Source: Thermomicrobiaceae bacterium (GTDB lineage: Bacteria; Chloroflexota; Chloroflexia; Thermomicrobiales; Thermomicrobiaceae). From it: a DNA stretch of 9,917 bases. The notes below the pieces were generated by a model. It made no database searches and was not told the origin of the DNA. It saw nothing but the letters and a program-made list of their open reading frames with translations. Both the position numbers and the translations under genes were made by a program. The DNA lies in contig SLFF01000097.1 in the NCBI GenBank assembly GCA_007124395.1, forward strand, positions 1-9,917. Reading direction: 5' to 3'. Positions 1 to 6,369 of the stretch are shown here, in pieces. Numbering within the stretch: position 1 is the stretch's first letter; each line of letters begins with the position of its first letter.

Positions 1-2
1 CG

Positions 3-2174
3 ATCATTCTTAACCGTGTTGGGGATCGCGGTCTGTTCGAGACGCTGGAGTCCGCGATGGTCATCCAGCGAGGGATCAACGTCGAACTCGAGGCCTCGCT
101 CCCCAGAGACGGCGATGCTCCACTGGAACTTGTTACAGACCGTGGTCACAACTACCGCGATGAGCTCCCGGACTCGTTGCAGAACATCATCTCCGATACC
201 CAGTGGACCGTTGACTCACCCCGCCATAATCAGCTCCTCGATGAACTGACCGTGGCAACCGGCGGGTTTCAACAGTATTTCCAGTTTCGCTACCAGAGTG
301 GGCTGGAAGATCAGATAACCCTGACCGATGGGCGGGAGCCGGAACCACGCGGCACGATCGAGCTCTCCGAAATAACCGACCTCCCGGATGATGTCGAAGA
401 TCGCGCGATTCCCGCCTACGAAGTCAAGATCGGGCAGGGTACCGCCGACATCATGGAGTTAGAACTCGGCGACACGCTGGCGCTCTTGCCTGACAGCAAC
501 GATCTGCTCAATCGGGGGGCACACCGGGGATATTTCGAAGCCTATTTCGCGGTGGAGATCGTCGGAATCTTCGAACCAGCCGATCCTGATGCTGACTTCT
601 GGTACTTCGATCAGCGCACCTTTGAAACCGATGTGTTTACCGATCCGGACCAGACGATCTACTACTCGATGGGTCTTCCGGCCGAATCGGTCCTTGAAGA
701 GCTACAAGAGATGAATGACCCCGGCCACTGGCGCTACAGCTGGCGATATTTCGTCGATCCAGACACCGTGGAGATGGCCGGGTCAACCAGAACCGGAGCA
801 GACCTTCGAGCGATCGGCCAGAATCTCGGCCCGTATGAAGAGCTCGTGGATCTTCCGCCAGCCTCGGCGGCCCGTCAGATGAGCATTCGATCTCTTCTAC
901 CGACGCTGCTCACCGGTGCCGAGCGACAATTTGCGCTTACGACTGCGGTGCTCTCGCTGGTCATCGCCGGCATCGTCACGATCGGGGTTGCGCTATCTGG
1001 CCTGCTCGGGGCACTGGTGGCCAGTCGTCGCACGCCGGAGATCGCCCTGTTGAGAAGCCGTGGCGCATCGCCTAGCCAGTTGAACTTGACGCAATTAACC
1101 GAAGGCGCATTGCTGGCGATACCGGCAGCGATCATCGGTATCGTGGTCGCGGCGCTGATTACCGCCGACAGGCCGGTTCTCGATTCATTCATCGCCGCGC
1201 TAGCCGTCAGCATTGTCGGCGTGCTGGCACTCTGGCTTCTGACCCGGCGAATCTGGACCGTTGATCTCGGCAATCTGATGGGACGTCGTGCCGATGTCCC
1301 GGCGGGATCATCGCAGCGACGAGTCGTCGCCGAACTGGTGATCGTTGGACTGGCGATTGCCGGAATCGTCCTGCTTCGACAGCGCGGCGTGACGACAACC
1401 GCTGATCAACAGGGTGTCGATCCGTTCGTGGCCGCCGTTCCAGTACTGGCAGGCCTCGCCACCGGTATCATCACTGTTCGGGTATTCCCGTGGATGCTGC
1501 GCCAGCTCGCCAGAGTCGCCGGACGACGGACGGACATCGTTCCGTTCCTTGGCCTGAGACGCATTGCCGAGCCATCGCTGGGGAGACATCTCCCGCTGGT
1601 GGTCATGATTCTTGCGCTCGGCGTCGCCGTATTTGCCGGCGCGATCTGGTACTCAATCGAAACACCAGAAACGATCCCGATCGAAGAACTGTCGGTCGAG
1701 GAGGCAGAAGCGCTGACCAGCACGCGGGCCGGAGTCAATGAAGCGTTCCAGGAAGGAATCACTCAGGGGTTCTGGCTGACGATCTTCATGGCAGGACTCT
1801 ACGCCGCGCTGGCTGTCGTCTGCGCACTCGCCCTTACCGCCGATGAACGACGACGGGATGTCGGCTACCTCCGGACAATGGGCGCATCGCGAGATCAGGC
1901 GCTGGGACTGACCCTCATCGAGCAGATTCCGTCTGCCTTGCTCGCCGGAGTTATCGGGGTTGGCTTTGGTGGGTTGCTGACCTGGTTGATCGCCCCGGGG
2001 CTGGATATCGCCAGCCTCTATCCGCCTGAAGAACAGGTGGTGATCGGTATCAACTGGCTGCTGGCGATCGGCCAGGCGTTCGGGTTGATTATCGTTGCTG
2101 TTGGGGCGGCGCTGGTCTTCGCCTGGATCGCCCGTAGAAGCGATCTGACAGACGTCCTGCGCGCCGGAGAGTAG
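3..2174 (+). CDS. FtsX/MacB-type ABC transporter permease, 5' partial
   Basis: Membrane subunit of a MacB/FtsX-type ABC transporter; such permeases pair with a separate ATPase and act on lipids, lipoproteins, drugs or envelope signalling, and the substrate here is unknown. The frame is open to the left edge, so the Met at 57 is internal and the real start lies outside. Counting residues from that Met, 1-290 are an acidic hydrophilic extracytoplasmic domain. A first FtsX unit follows, with helices near 293-322, 347-370 and 376-396 and the cytoplasmic motif EIALLRSRGAS (328-338). Helices near 424-441, 456-478 and 512-532 lead to a second FtsX unit with DVGYLRTMGAS (601-611) and helices near 573-594, 622-646 and 665-690. 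The segment between 533 and 571 is only about 40 residues, so the second extracytoplasmic domain is nearly absent. It ends at TAG 2172-2174. The ATPase is presumably upstream, outside the window. Family assignment is secure, function is not. Confidence 0.9.
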   Translation: MILNRVGDRGLFETLESAMVIQRGINVELEASLPRDGDAPLELVTDRGHNYRDELPDSLQNIISDTQWTVDSPRHNQLLDELTVATGGFQQYFQFRYQSGLEDQITLTDGREPEPRGTIELSEITDLPDDVEDRAIPAYEVKIGQGTADIMELELGDTLALLPDSNDLLNRGAHRGYFEAYFAVEIVGIFEPADPDADFWYFDQRTFETDVFTDPDQTIYYSMGLPAESVLEELQEMNDPGHWRYSWRYFVDPDTVEMAGSTRTGADLRAIGQNLGPYEELVDLPPASAARQMSIRSLLPTLLTGAERQFALTTAVLSLVIAGIVTIGVALSGLLGALVASRRTPEIALLRSRGASPSQLNLTQLTEGALLAIPAAIIGIVVAALITADRPVLDSFIAALAVSIVGVLALWLLTRRIWTVDLGNLMGRRADVPAGSSQRRVVAELVIVGLAIAGIVLLRQRGVTTTADQQGVDPFVAAVPVLAGLATGIITVRVFPWMLRQLARVAGRRTDIVPFLGLRRIAEPSLGRHLPLVVMILALGVAVFAGAIWYSIETPETIPIEELSVEEAEALTSTRAGVNEAFQEGITQGFWLTIFMAGLYAALAVVCALALTADERRRDVGYLRTMGASRDQALGLTLIEQIPSALLAGVIGVGFGGLLTWLIAPGLDIASLYPPEEQVVIGINWLLAIGQAFGLIIVAVGAALVFAWIARRSDLTDVLRAGE

Positions 2175-2182
2175 ATCAGAAC

Positions 2183-2224
2183 GCCCCCGCTCCAGTAATG
2201 CCAGCGGTTCCGCCCACCGGGGGC
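2183..2224. terminator. Candidate bidirectional hairpin between convergent genes
   Basis: GCCCCCG at 2183-2189 pairs perfectly with CGGGGGC at 2218-2224. An alternative inner stem pairs CCGCT (2187-2191) with AGCGG (2203-2207). It fills the 49-bp gap between the permease stop and the stop codon of the opposing transporter (2224-2226), where a shared terminator would be expected. No T-run follows on either strand, so intrinsic termination is not certain. Confidence 0.4.
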
Positions 2225-3678
2225 TACCGCTCGGCGCGCTCCGCCGCGCCAACTTCCCACGGTTTGGGAATGTGGATCAACATCGAGAGCAGCAAGGCGA
2301 CGCCGGAGATCGCCAGCGGAACCAGGAAGGCGTCGCTGAAGTTCGCTCCATCGCCGCTATGCAGCACGTTCAACGCATTTGACGACGACGCACGGAAGTC
2401 GATCACCGTGGTAATCAGCGTCGCCCCGAACGCCCCACCGAGGAAGAACGTCATATGGAAAATACTGACGCCCAGCCCGGTGCGCGCCGTCGGAAGCACC
2501 AGTGAAACACTGTTGATCATCGGCGAGTTTGCCAGTCCCATTCCGAGGCCGGTCAGCACCAGAATCAGGGTAACCGTCAGCGCCGAACCACCGACGCCGA
2601 AGCTGCTCATCAGCAACATCGCAATGAACGAGATAAGGATCCCCGCCCTGAGCGGTAGCAATGCACCAATGCGATCGGTCAACCGCCCGGCAATCGGCCC
2701 AACGATGCTCAGCATGACAGCGCTCGGGAGCATCACCAGACCAATCCGGGCCGAACTGATCTCATTCACGCTGTCCAGCAACAACGGAACGGTCACCAGC
2801 GTGCCCATGTGCGTCAGCAGCATTGCGAACCCGATGAACACCAGCATCCGGTAATTCCCGTTTGCCAGCAGATCACCGGGAATGAAGGGATCCTTCGCGG
2901 TGCGAATCCGATAGTTGAGCAGAAAGCCCGACGCTATCGCCACAAGAATCGGCACGATGACCCAGGGTGATGCAAATCCGAAGCTCTCCAGGTTGGTGAT
3001 ACCGATCAGCAGGCCAGCGATCATAGCGCCGAGAAAGAACCCGCCCGCAAGGTCGAGCGTGGCGTCTTCATCCGGATCACCTTCTGGCATAAGACGACGA
3101 GCCAGCGGCAACGTCAGAATCAACAACGACCCGAACAGGAACAATCCTCGCCAGGAGACGACCTCGGTGATCGCGCCACCGAGTGACGGGCCAACTGCGG
3201 AGCCGATCCCCACCATGGCCGCCGTGATACCAGTCGCAGCGCCGCGACGCTCGGCAGGAATCGCCCGGAAGACCGCTGCGGTCCCCAGAGCGGGGATCGC
3301 CGCAGTGCCGGCCGCCTGAATAATTCGCGCAACGATCAGCAGCTCATAGGTTGGAGCAAACATGCAGGCGAGCGAACCGAGCGAGAAGATTGTTACGCCG
3401 ATCATGAACATCCGGCGCAGACCGTAGATATCCGCCAGGCGTCCATAGAACGGCGTGCCAATCCCGAAGACCAGTGAGTACGAGGTAACAACCCAGCCGA
3501 GACCGCCCGGGGTGACATCGAACTCGCGGCCGATCGACGGCAACGCTACATTAAACATGTTGGTATTCAGAACGGAGATGAAGACACAGCCAGCAACGAA
3601 GAAGACTATCCAGCGTTCATAGGAACCGTCGCTCGACGACGAATCTGTTTCCGAGGCCGTTCCTGAACCGGATGCCAA
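2224..3678 (-). CDS. MFS exporter, DHA2 family, Tet(L)/Tet(K)-like
   Basis: Proton-coupled efflux transporter of the inner membrane, 484 residues, the usual size for the 14-helix DHA2 group. The N-terminus (1-20) is Ser/Asp-rich and cytoplasmic; the first helix begins near 24. Motif A is GRLADIYGLRR (79-89), motif B is around ARIIQAAG (117-124), and the antiporter motif C is GIGSAVGPSLGG (157-168). A second motif-A-like loop, GRLTDRIG, lies at 331-338. From memory, SVLNTNMFNVALPSI (35-49) and the IPALGTAAVFRAIPAERRG region (128-146) resemble Tet(L)/Tet(K) more than QacA or EmrB, which carry an Asp in the first-helix D1 motif. This does not prove tetracycline export. The start is a TTG (3676-3678): the frame is closed upstream by TAG (3697-3699), GGAG lies 7 nt before the TTG, and the first ATG would fall inside helix 1. 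It is convergent with the permease and divergent from the orphan gene. Drug or metabolite export are both possible. Confidence 0.9.
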   Translation of the reverse strand: MASGSGTASETDSSSSDGSYERWIVFFVAGCVFISVLNTNMFNVALPSIGREFDVTPGGLGWVVTSYSLVFGIGTPFYGRLADIYGLRRMFMIGVTIFSLGSLACMFAPTYELLIVARIIQAAGTAAIPALGTAAVFRAIPAERRGAATGITAAMVGIGSAVGPSLGGAITEVVSWRGLFLFGSLLILTLPLARRLMPEGDPDEDATLDLAGGFFLGAMIAGLLIGITNLESFGFASPWVIVPILVAIASGFLLNYRIRTAKDPFIPGDLLANGNYRMLVFIGFAMLLTHMGTLVTVPLLLDSVNEISSARIGLVMLPSAVMLSIVGPIAGRLTDRIGALLPLRAGILISFIAMLLMSSFGVGGSALTVTLILVLTGLGMGLANSPMINSVSLVLPTARTGLGVSIFHMTFFLGGAFGATLITTVIDFRASSSNALNVLHSGDGANFSDAFLVPLAISGVALLLSMLIHIPKPWEVGAAERAER

Positions 3679-3689
3679 ACCGCTGCTCC
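3676..3689 (-). promoter_or_regulatory. Ribosome binding site deciding a TTG start
   Basis: On the minus strand GGAG (3689-3686) is followed by 7 nt and then TTG (3678-3676). No ATG or GTG occurs between the upstream in-frame stop and this codon, so the site fixes the transporter start as TTG. Confidence 0.7.
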
Positions 3690-3900
3690 GCTCCCGCTAT
3701 CGTAGTCCCTCACCAGTGCCGTCAGGTCCTTGTATCTGGCAACAACGGAGATGGTGAGGTGCCACCGTCCGGTATGTCTAACGACAGAAACAGCGTGGCA
3801 ATTCCCCATTCTGCGCTGCCGCGCCATGCAGGACCATAGCACGGTCTGGCAACGATAGCAGGAATAATCCATAACCCTCGCACGGACTGATTTGCATGGA

Positions 3901-3906
3901 TATACT
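3901..3906 (+). promoter_or_regulatory. Possible -10 element for the orphan gene
   Basis: TATACT matches the sigma-70-type -10 consensus at five of six positions. It lies about 65 nt upstream of the GAGGAGG ribosome binding site. No good -35 is found 16-18 bp upstream, and an overlapping TAGAAT (3906-3911) is an equal alternative, so this is tentative. Confidence 0.3.
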
Positions 3907-3970
3907 AGAATGCTGACAGAACCTGGGAATACAAATCCAGATATCAGTCACGAGGTTGAGCAACAAGTAT

Positions 3971-3977
3971 GAGGAGG
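3971..3977 (+). promoter_or_regulatory. Strong Shine-Dalgarno GAGGAGG pointing at ATC 3985
   Basis: GAGGAGG is a near-ideal anti-16S match. With 7 nt of spacing it points to ATC at 3985-3987, which is in frame with the downstream gene. The first conventional start, GTG 4003, lies 25 nt beyond the motif, too far for normal use, and has only a weak AGGA 4 nt before it. Confidence 0.6.
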
Positions 3978-4002
3978 CAGAGCCATCGATATCCAGGAAC
4001 AG

Positions 4003-4980
4003 GTGAAACTCGCTATTCAGAACTACGAGGGGCTGGAGGCTGCGGCGCCAAACCCCGATGATCCGGAAAAGTTCACCGGTATCGAAACTCCAGACCGCCT
4101 CGCATTCGCATTCGGCTGGATTGCGGCAAACGTCGTCATTCAGCGTCGATACCGCAGGTGCGGCATCGATGCCCTGCCGATCTACCATCCGGAGACCGGC
4201 TGGGATCGCTTCCTGCTGACTCGTCGGGTGACGTCGCAGGAGTTCAAGGATGAACCGGCCAACTCCTACGGGATGATCATGCTCGACGGGGAAGATGCCC
4301 CGCGCCTGACCACGCCGGGCGGCAAGACGATCCTTTCCATGGGACAGGGAATGCGGGAAGACCCGATTTCCACGCTGAAGCAGATGCTGAAGCGCATCCC
4401 ACGGGAGGAAATGCCGGACGGCAAGCACGGCGGCCGCTGGAAGCAGCGACGCAAGGTCTACCCGCGGCTCTTCCGCGCCATCACCGAGACGCTGGTGGCG
4501 AATCCGGGAACCGTTGCCGCTCGTGAGATCTTCGTGGACGACCGTCCGATCGACGGCGCCTACCATCCGCTGTACCTGCACGGTGCGGCGCTGGAACCGA
4601 AGATCCTCTACGACTGGATGATGGTGCAACTCGGTCGATGGGCCGTCTTCTTCCGGACGCACGGTGGACAGACGATCTACGAGACGGAGCGACGCACCTG
4701 GTCGACCGTCAAGAAGCAGATCGCCGACGAAGAGTCATACGAAGACATCACACGGCGACTGGAAGGCTTCCTTCGCCTCAAGCCAGAAGTGCTCGAGGAC
4801 GAGAAGAAGAAGGTCAGCACGGCCCGGGCCAAGCGAAAGCGCGGCAAGAAGTCGGAAGACGAGTCCGAATCAGCGGATGACCAGACAACCGAGAAACTGG
4901 TCAACACCGATGATGAGGTCGCGGTATCCGAGCAGCCCGCCGCTGACAACCGTGAAGACACCGAAGTCAAGAATGGATAA
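4003..4980 (+). CDS. Unrecognised hypothetical protein with charged C-terminal tail
   Basis: I do not recognise this family. From GTG 4003 it has 325 residues, predicted soluble, with no signal peptide or membrane helix. Residues 1-265 look like a folded domain: an N-terminal helix (KLAIQNYEGLEAA), a stretch FAFGWIAANVVIQRRYRR (36-53), a basic segment around KHGGRWKQRRKVYPRLF (141-157), and an aromatic-rich part around 185-220 with repeated Tyr, Trp and Phe. The tail is low-complexity: a Lys/Arg block (268-283), then an acidic Asp/Glu/Ser/Thr region to the end, suggesting a disordered segment that could bind nucleic acid or a basic partner. The frame is open upstream to a TGA at 3970-3972, and a strong ribosome binding site favours an ATC start at 3985, giving six more residues (I/M-D-I-Q-E-Q). 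It stands alone, followed by a strong hairpin. Codon use resembles its neighbours, so it is likely a genuine resident gene. Confidence 0.75.
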   Translation: MKLAIQNYEGLEAAAPNPDDPEKFTGIETPDRLAFAFGWIAANVVIQRRYRRCGIDALPIYHPETGWDRFLLTRRVTSQEFKDEPANSYGMIMLDGEDAPRLTTPGGKTILSMGQGMREDPISTLKQMLKRIPREEMPDGKHGGRWKQRRKVYPRLFRAITETLVANPGTVAAREIFVDDRPIDGAYHPLYLHGAALEPKILYDWMMVQLGRWAVFFRTHGGQTIYETERRTWSTVKKQIADEESYEDITRRLEGFLRLKPEVLEDEKKKVSTARAKRKRGKKSEDESESADDQTTEKLVNTDDEVAVSEQPAADNREDTEVKNG

Positions 4981-5036
4981 CCCTCCGGGGTTCACATTCT
5001 GGCCGCAACGGTCTACACTGCCGAGAGCAACGAAGA

Positions 5037-5064
5037 TCCGGGGATGGTACCTTCCGTCCCCGGA
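5037..5064 (+). terminator. Strong hairpin, probable terminator of the orphan gene
   Basis: Arms 5037-5047 and 5054-5064 pair over 11 bp with one G-T wobble, around the 6-nt loop TACCTT. The stem is GC-rich and begins 57 nt after the orphan gene's stop. The sequence after it is AACCCAATCG with no T-run, so it could terminate, protect the mRNA end or belong to a proC leader. Confidence 0.5.
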
Positions 5065-5089
5065 AACCCAATCGATACAGGATTTTGTG

Positions 5090-5239
5090 ATGTGCCAGCG
5101 TAGCAACGCCCGGCAACTCAATACCTCACATGGGATACTGCGCGATCACCTGATCGCGTCCACTCCCGCTGTTCCTGTTATTCCCCCTCCCAGCCCCGTC
5201 CCTACGGGCGGCCCCCGAGTTGCTTCATCCGGGTCATGA
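5090..5239 (+). CDS. Possible proline-rich leader peptide ahead of proC
   Basis: ATG 5090-5092 is preceded by AGGA (5079-5082) at an ideal 7-nt spacing and opens a 49-codon frame ending at TGA 5237-5239. Residues 26-42 carry eight prolines, including a PPP run (codons CCC CCT CCC at 5183-5191). A Pro-rich short ORF before a proline biosynthesis gene resembles amino-acid leader peptides that work by attenuation, where ribosome stalling reports the amino acid supply. Against this, the underlying DNA is a pyrimidine-rich tract that would give proline codons in any frame. The ORF is also longer than typical leaders and its stop lies 144 nt before the proC start. It is listed as a hypothesis, not a confirmed gene. 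Confidence 0.25.
   Translation: MCQRSNARQLNTSHGILRDHLIASTPAVPVIPPPSPVPTGGPRVASSGS
5141..5158. repeat. 8-2-8 inverted repeat, operator-like
   Basis: CGCGATCA (5141-5148) and TGATCGCG (5151-5158) are perfect reverse complements separated by CC. The short gap suits a dimeric regulator's operator better than an RNA hairpin. No regulator gene adjoins it, so the function is unknown. Confidence 0.5.
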
Positions 5240-5281
5240 TGAACCCATAGCACGGTTCCCAACACGATCGCCTGGATGAAG

Positions 5282-5301
5282 CGGATGCCAGCTGGCATCC
5301 G
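5282..5301. repeat. Perfect 20-bp palindrome upstream of proC
   Basis: CGGATGCCAGCTGGCATCCG is identical to its own reverse complement, with no gap. It lies 82 bp before the proC ATG. Candidate roles are a binding site for a symmetric dimeric regulator or, as RNA, a hairpin in the leader. The symmetry is certain; the function is inference. Confidence 0.6.
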
Positions 5302-5383
5302 TTCGATGCATTCGGGAGGTCGCCTCGCAGATGAGATCAGAAACCAGCGACGGAATAACCTCAGATGGGAAACGGGGACAACC

Positions 5384-6250
5384 ATGGTATCCACAGATCA
5401 CTCGACGCAGGCCAGCAATGCGCTGAACGGAAAGACGCTCGCGTTCGTCGGCTGCGGCGTCATGGCCGAAGCGATCATCTCGATTCTTCTGGAACGCGGG
5501 ATCGTGACCCGAAGCCAGATTCGCGGCTCTGAGCCGATCGACACCCGCCGGAACGAGCTCGAAGCAAGCCTCTGCATCGACCTGACCCACGACAACGCCG
5601 AGGCGATCAAAGAAAGCGACATCGTTCTCTTGACGATCAAACCGCAGTCGCTGGAGATGGTGATGCAGCAACTCTCGGGCAAGCTGCAGCCGCATCAGGT
5701 GGTCGTCTCGATCATTCCGGGCGCAACGATCGAACGGATGACTACCGGTCTGCAGCACGACCGGATCGTCCGATCGATGCCGAATACGCCGTCGCAGATC
5801 GGGAGTGGGGTAACCGCATGGATTCCATCATCGAGCGTCGATGAGGAGTCTCGCGAAGCGGTAGCCACGATCCTGGGAACGATGGGGACCGCGGTGCAGC
5901 TCGATTCTGAGTCAGCCATCGACATGGCAACCGCGATCTCGGGCTCGGGACCGGCCTACGTCTTTCTGATGCTCGAAGCGATGACCGACGCCGGGGTGCA
6001 TCTCGGCTTCCCGAGACCGGTGGCGCAGCAACTCGTCGAAGAGACGATGCTCGGTGCGATTCTCTACGCCCGGCAATCTGGAAAACACCCGGCCGAGTTG
6101 CGGAACATGGTCACCACACCGGGCGGCACGACCGCGTCTGCGTTGAAAACACTGGAGCAAGGTGGGTTTCGCACCGTGGTGAATGATGCGATCTGGTCTG
6201 CGTTCCACCGGGCGGTGGAACTCGGGATTGTGTCGAAGAACGGGAAGTAG
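5384..6250 (+). CDS. proC: Pyrroline-5-carboxylate reductase
   Basis: Cytoplasmic enzyme catalysing the last step of proline biosynthesis, the NAD(P)H-dependent reduction of 1-pyrroline-5-carboxylate to L-proline. It has 288 residues, slightly above the usual 265-280 because of a 15-residue N-terminal extension. The Rossmann nucleotide-binding motif FVGCGVMAEA is at 21-30, TIKPQ at 84-88 and MPNTP at 132-136. The C-terminal dimerisation and catalytic domain carries ISGSGPAYVF (185-194), then TPGGTTASALKTLEQGG (245-261), the family signature region. I chose ATG 5384 because GGGGA (5374-5378) precedes it by 5 nt and the Rossmann strand starts soon after. An upstream in-frame ATG at 5276 would add 36 residues translated through the palindrome, with no family counterpart. 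It is probably transcribed alone; the gene ahead is 403 bp away and the next is convergent. Assignment is secure. Confidence 0.96.
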   Translation: MVSTDHSTQASNALNGKTLAFVGCGVMAEAIISILLERGIVTRSQIRGSEPIDTRRNELEASLCIDLTHDNAEAIKESDIVLLTIKPQSLEMVMQQLSGKLQPHQVVVSIIPGATIERMTTGLQHDRIVRSMPNTPSQIGSGVTAWIPSSSVDEESREAVATILGTMGTAVQLDSESAIDMATAISGSGPAYVFLMLEAMTDAGVHLGFPRPVAQQLVEETMLGAILYARQSGKHPAELRNMVTTPGGTTASALKTLEQGGFRTVVNDAIWSAFHRAVELGIVSKNGK

Positions 6251-6346
6251 ACCCGCAGGCTAGACTCGTTTGCGGAACCGTGAGCGGCTGGTAGATCGGG
6301 CAGCGGAGCCTGCCCTGAGCGAAGCCGAACGGGTCGCGGGTCTACC
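6247..6346. repeat. REP-like structured intergenic repeat, possible bidirectional terminator
   Basis: GTAGACCCGC (6247-6256, overlapping the proC stop) is a perfect inverted copy of GCGGGTCTAC (6336-6345). Inside, GGGCAG (6298-6303) pairs with CTGCCC (6310-6315) around a 6-nt loop, and GGTAGA (6290-6295) can pair alternatively with TCTACC (6341-6346). The core CCCTGAGCGAAGCCGAACGGG (6313-6333) resembles, from memory, a family of extragenic palindromic repeats of the CCCTGAGCGAAGTCGAAGGG type found in many bacteria including Chloroflexota. It lies between convergent genes, a typical place for such elements. No T-run is present. Confidence 0.6.
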
Positions 6347-6369
6347 GGTCAACGCCAATGGTAACCAGT

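Larger units (their letters stand above)
3679..3984. other. Intergenic region between divergent genes
   Basis: About 306 bp with no convincing gene. Open frames here are under 40 codons or shadow neighbouring genes and lack a good ribosome binding site. It must hold promoters for the transporter (leftward) and the orphan gene (rightward). Visible items are a possible -10 box at 3901-3906, a small inverted repeat GGTGCCACC at 3758-3766, and TCTGGCAAC twice in direct orientation (3735-3743 and 3845-3853). None of these is strong. Confidence 0.5.
4981..5383. other. Structured leader region upstream of proC
   Basis: About 403 bp with no convincing full-size gene. It contains in order an 11-bp-stem hairpin (5037-5064), an 8-2-8 inverted repeat (5141-5158), a pyrimidine-rich tract (about 5159-5215) with a small CCCGT/ACGGG hairpin (5195-5208), a perfect 20-bp palindrome (5282-5301) and the proC ribosome binding site. 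A short proline-rich ORF (5090-5239) lies across the middle. I see no T-box consensus and no good -35/-10 pair, so the proC promoter is not located. Confidence 0.5.

Noticed and set aside
1653..2252. Minus-strand open frame of about 199 codons opposite the permease
   Set aside because: Antisense shadow of a well-supported FtsX domain. Its composition is that of a reversed coding frame and no motif is seen.
3751..3855. Short plus-strand ORF of 34 codons in the exporter/orphan intergenic region
   Set aside because: The purine-rich GGAG abuts the ATG with no spacing and the peptide shows no feature. It is expected by chance.
3778..4662. Long minus-strand open frame opposite the orphan gene
   Set aside because: It is a mirror of the plus-strand coding frame, rich in His, Arg and Leu as antisense shadows are. 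It has no recognisable domain, while the plus frame has normal codon use and a strong ribosome binding site.
4973..5239. 88-codon reading frame starting with an ATG that overlaps the orphan gene's stop
   Set aside because: The ATG has no good ribosome binding site, the translation runs through the 5037-5064 hairpin, and the composition is irregular. Only the shorter part from 5090 has a good initiation signal, and it is kept as a low-confidence leader peptide.
5276..5383. In-frame 36-residue N-terminal extension of ProC from ATG 5276
   Set aside because: It would translate the 20-bp palindrome, has no counterpart in ProC proteins and lacks a clear ribosome binding site. ATG 5384 has GGGGA 5 nt upstream.
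5320..5383. T-box or other known riboswitch ahead of proC
   Set aside because: No conserved T-box GGTGGNACCGCG-type sequence or other riboswitch core I know is present.
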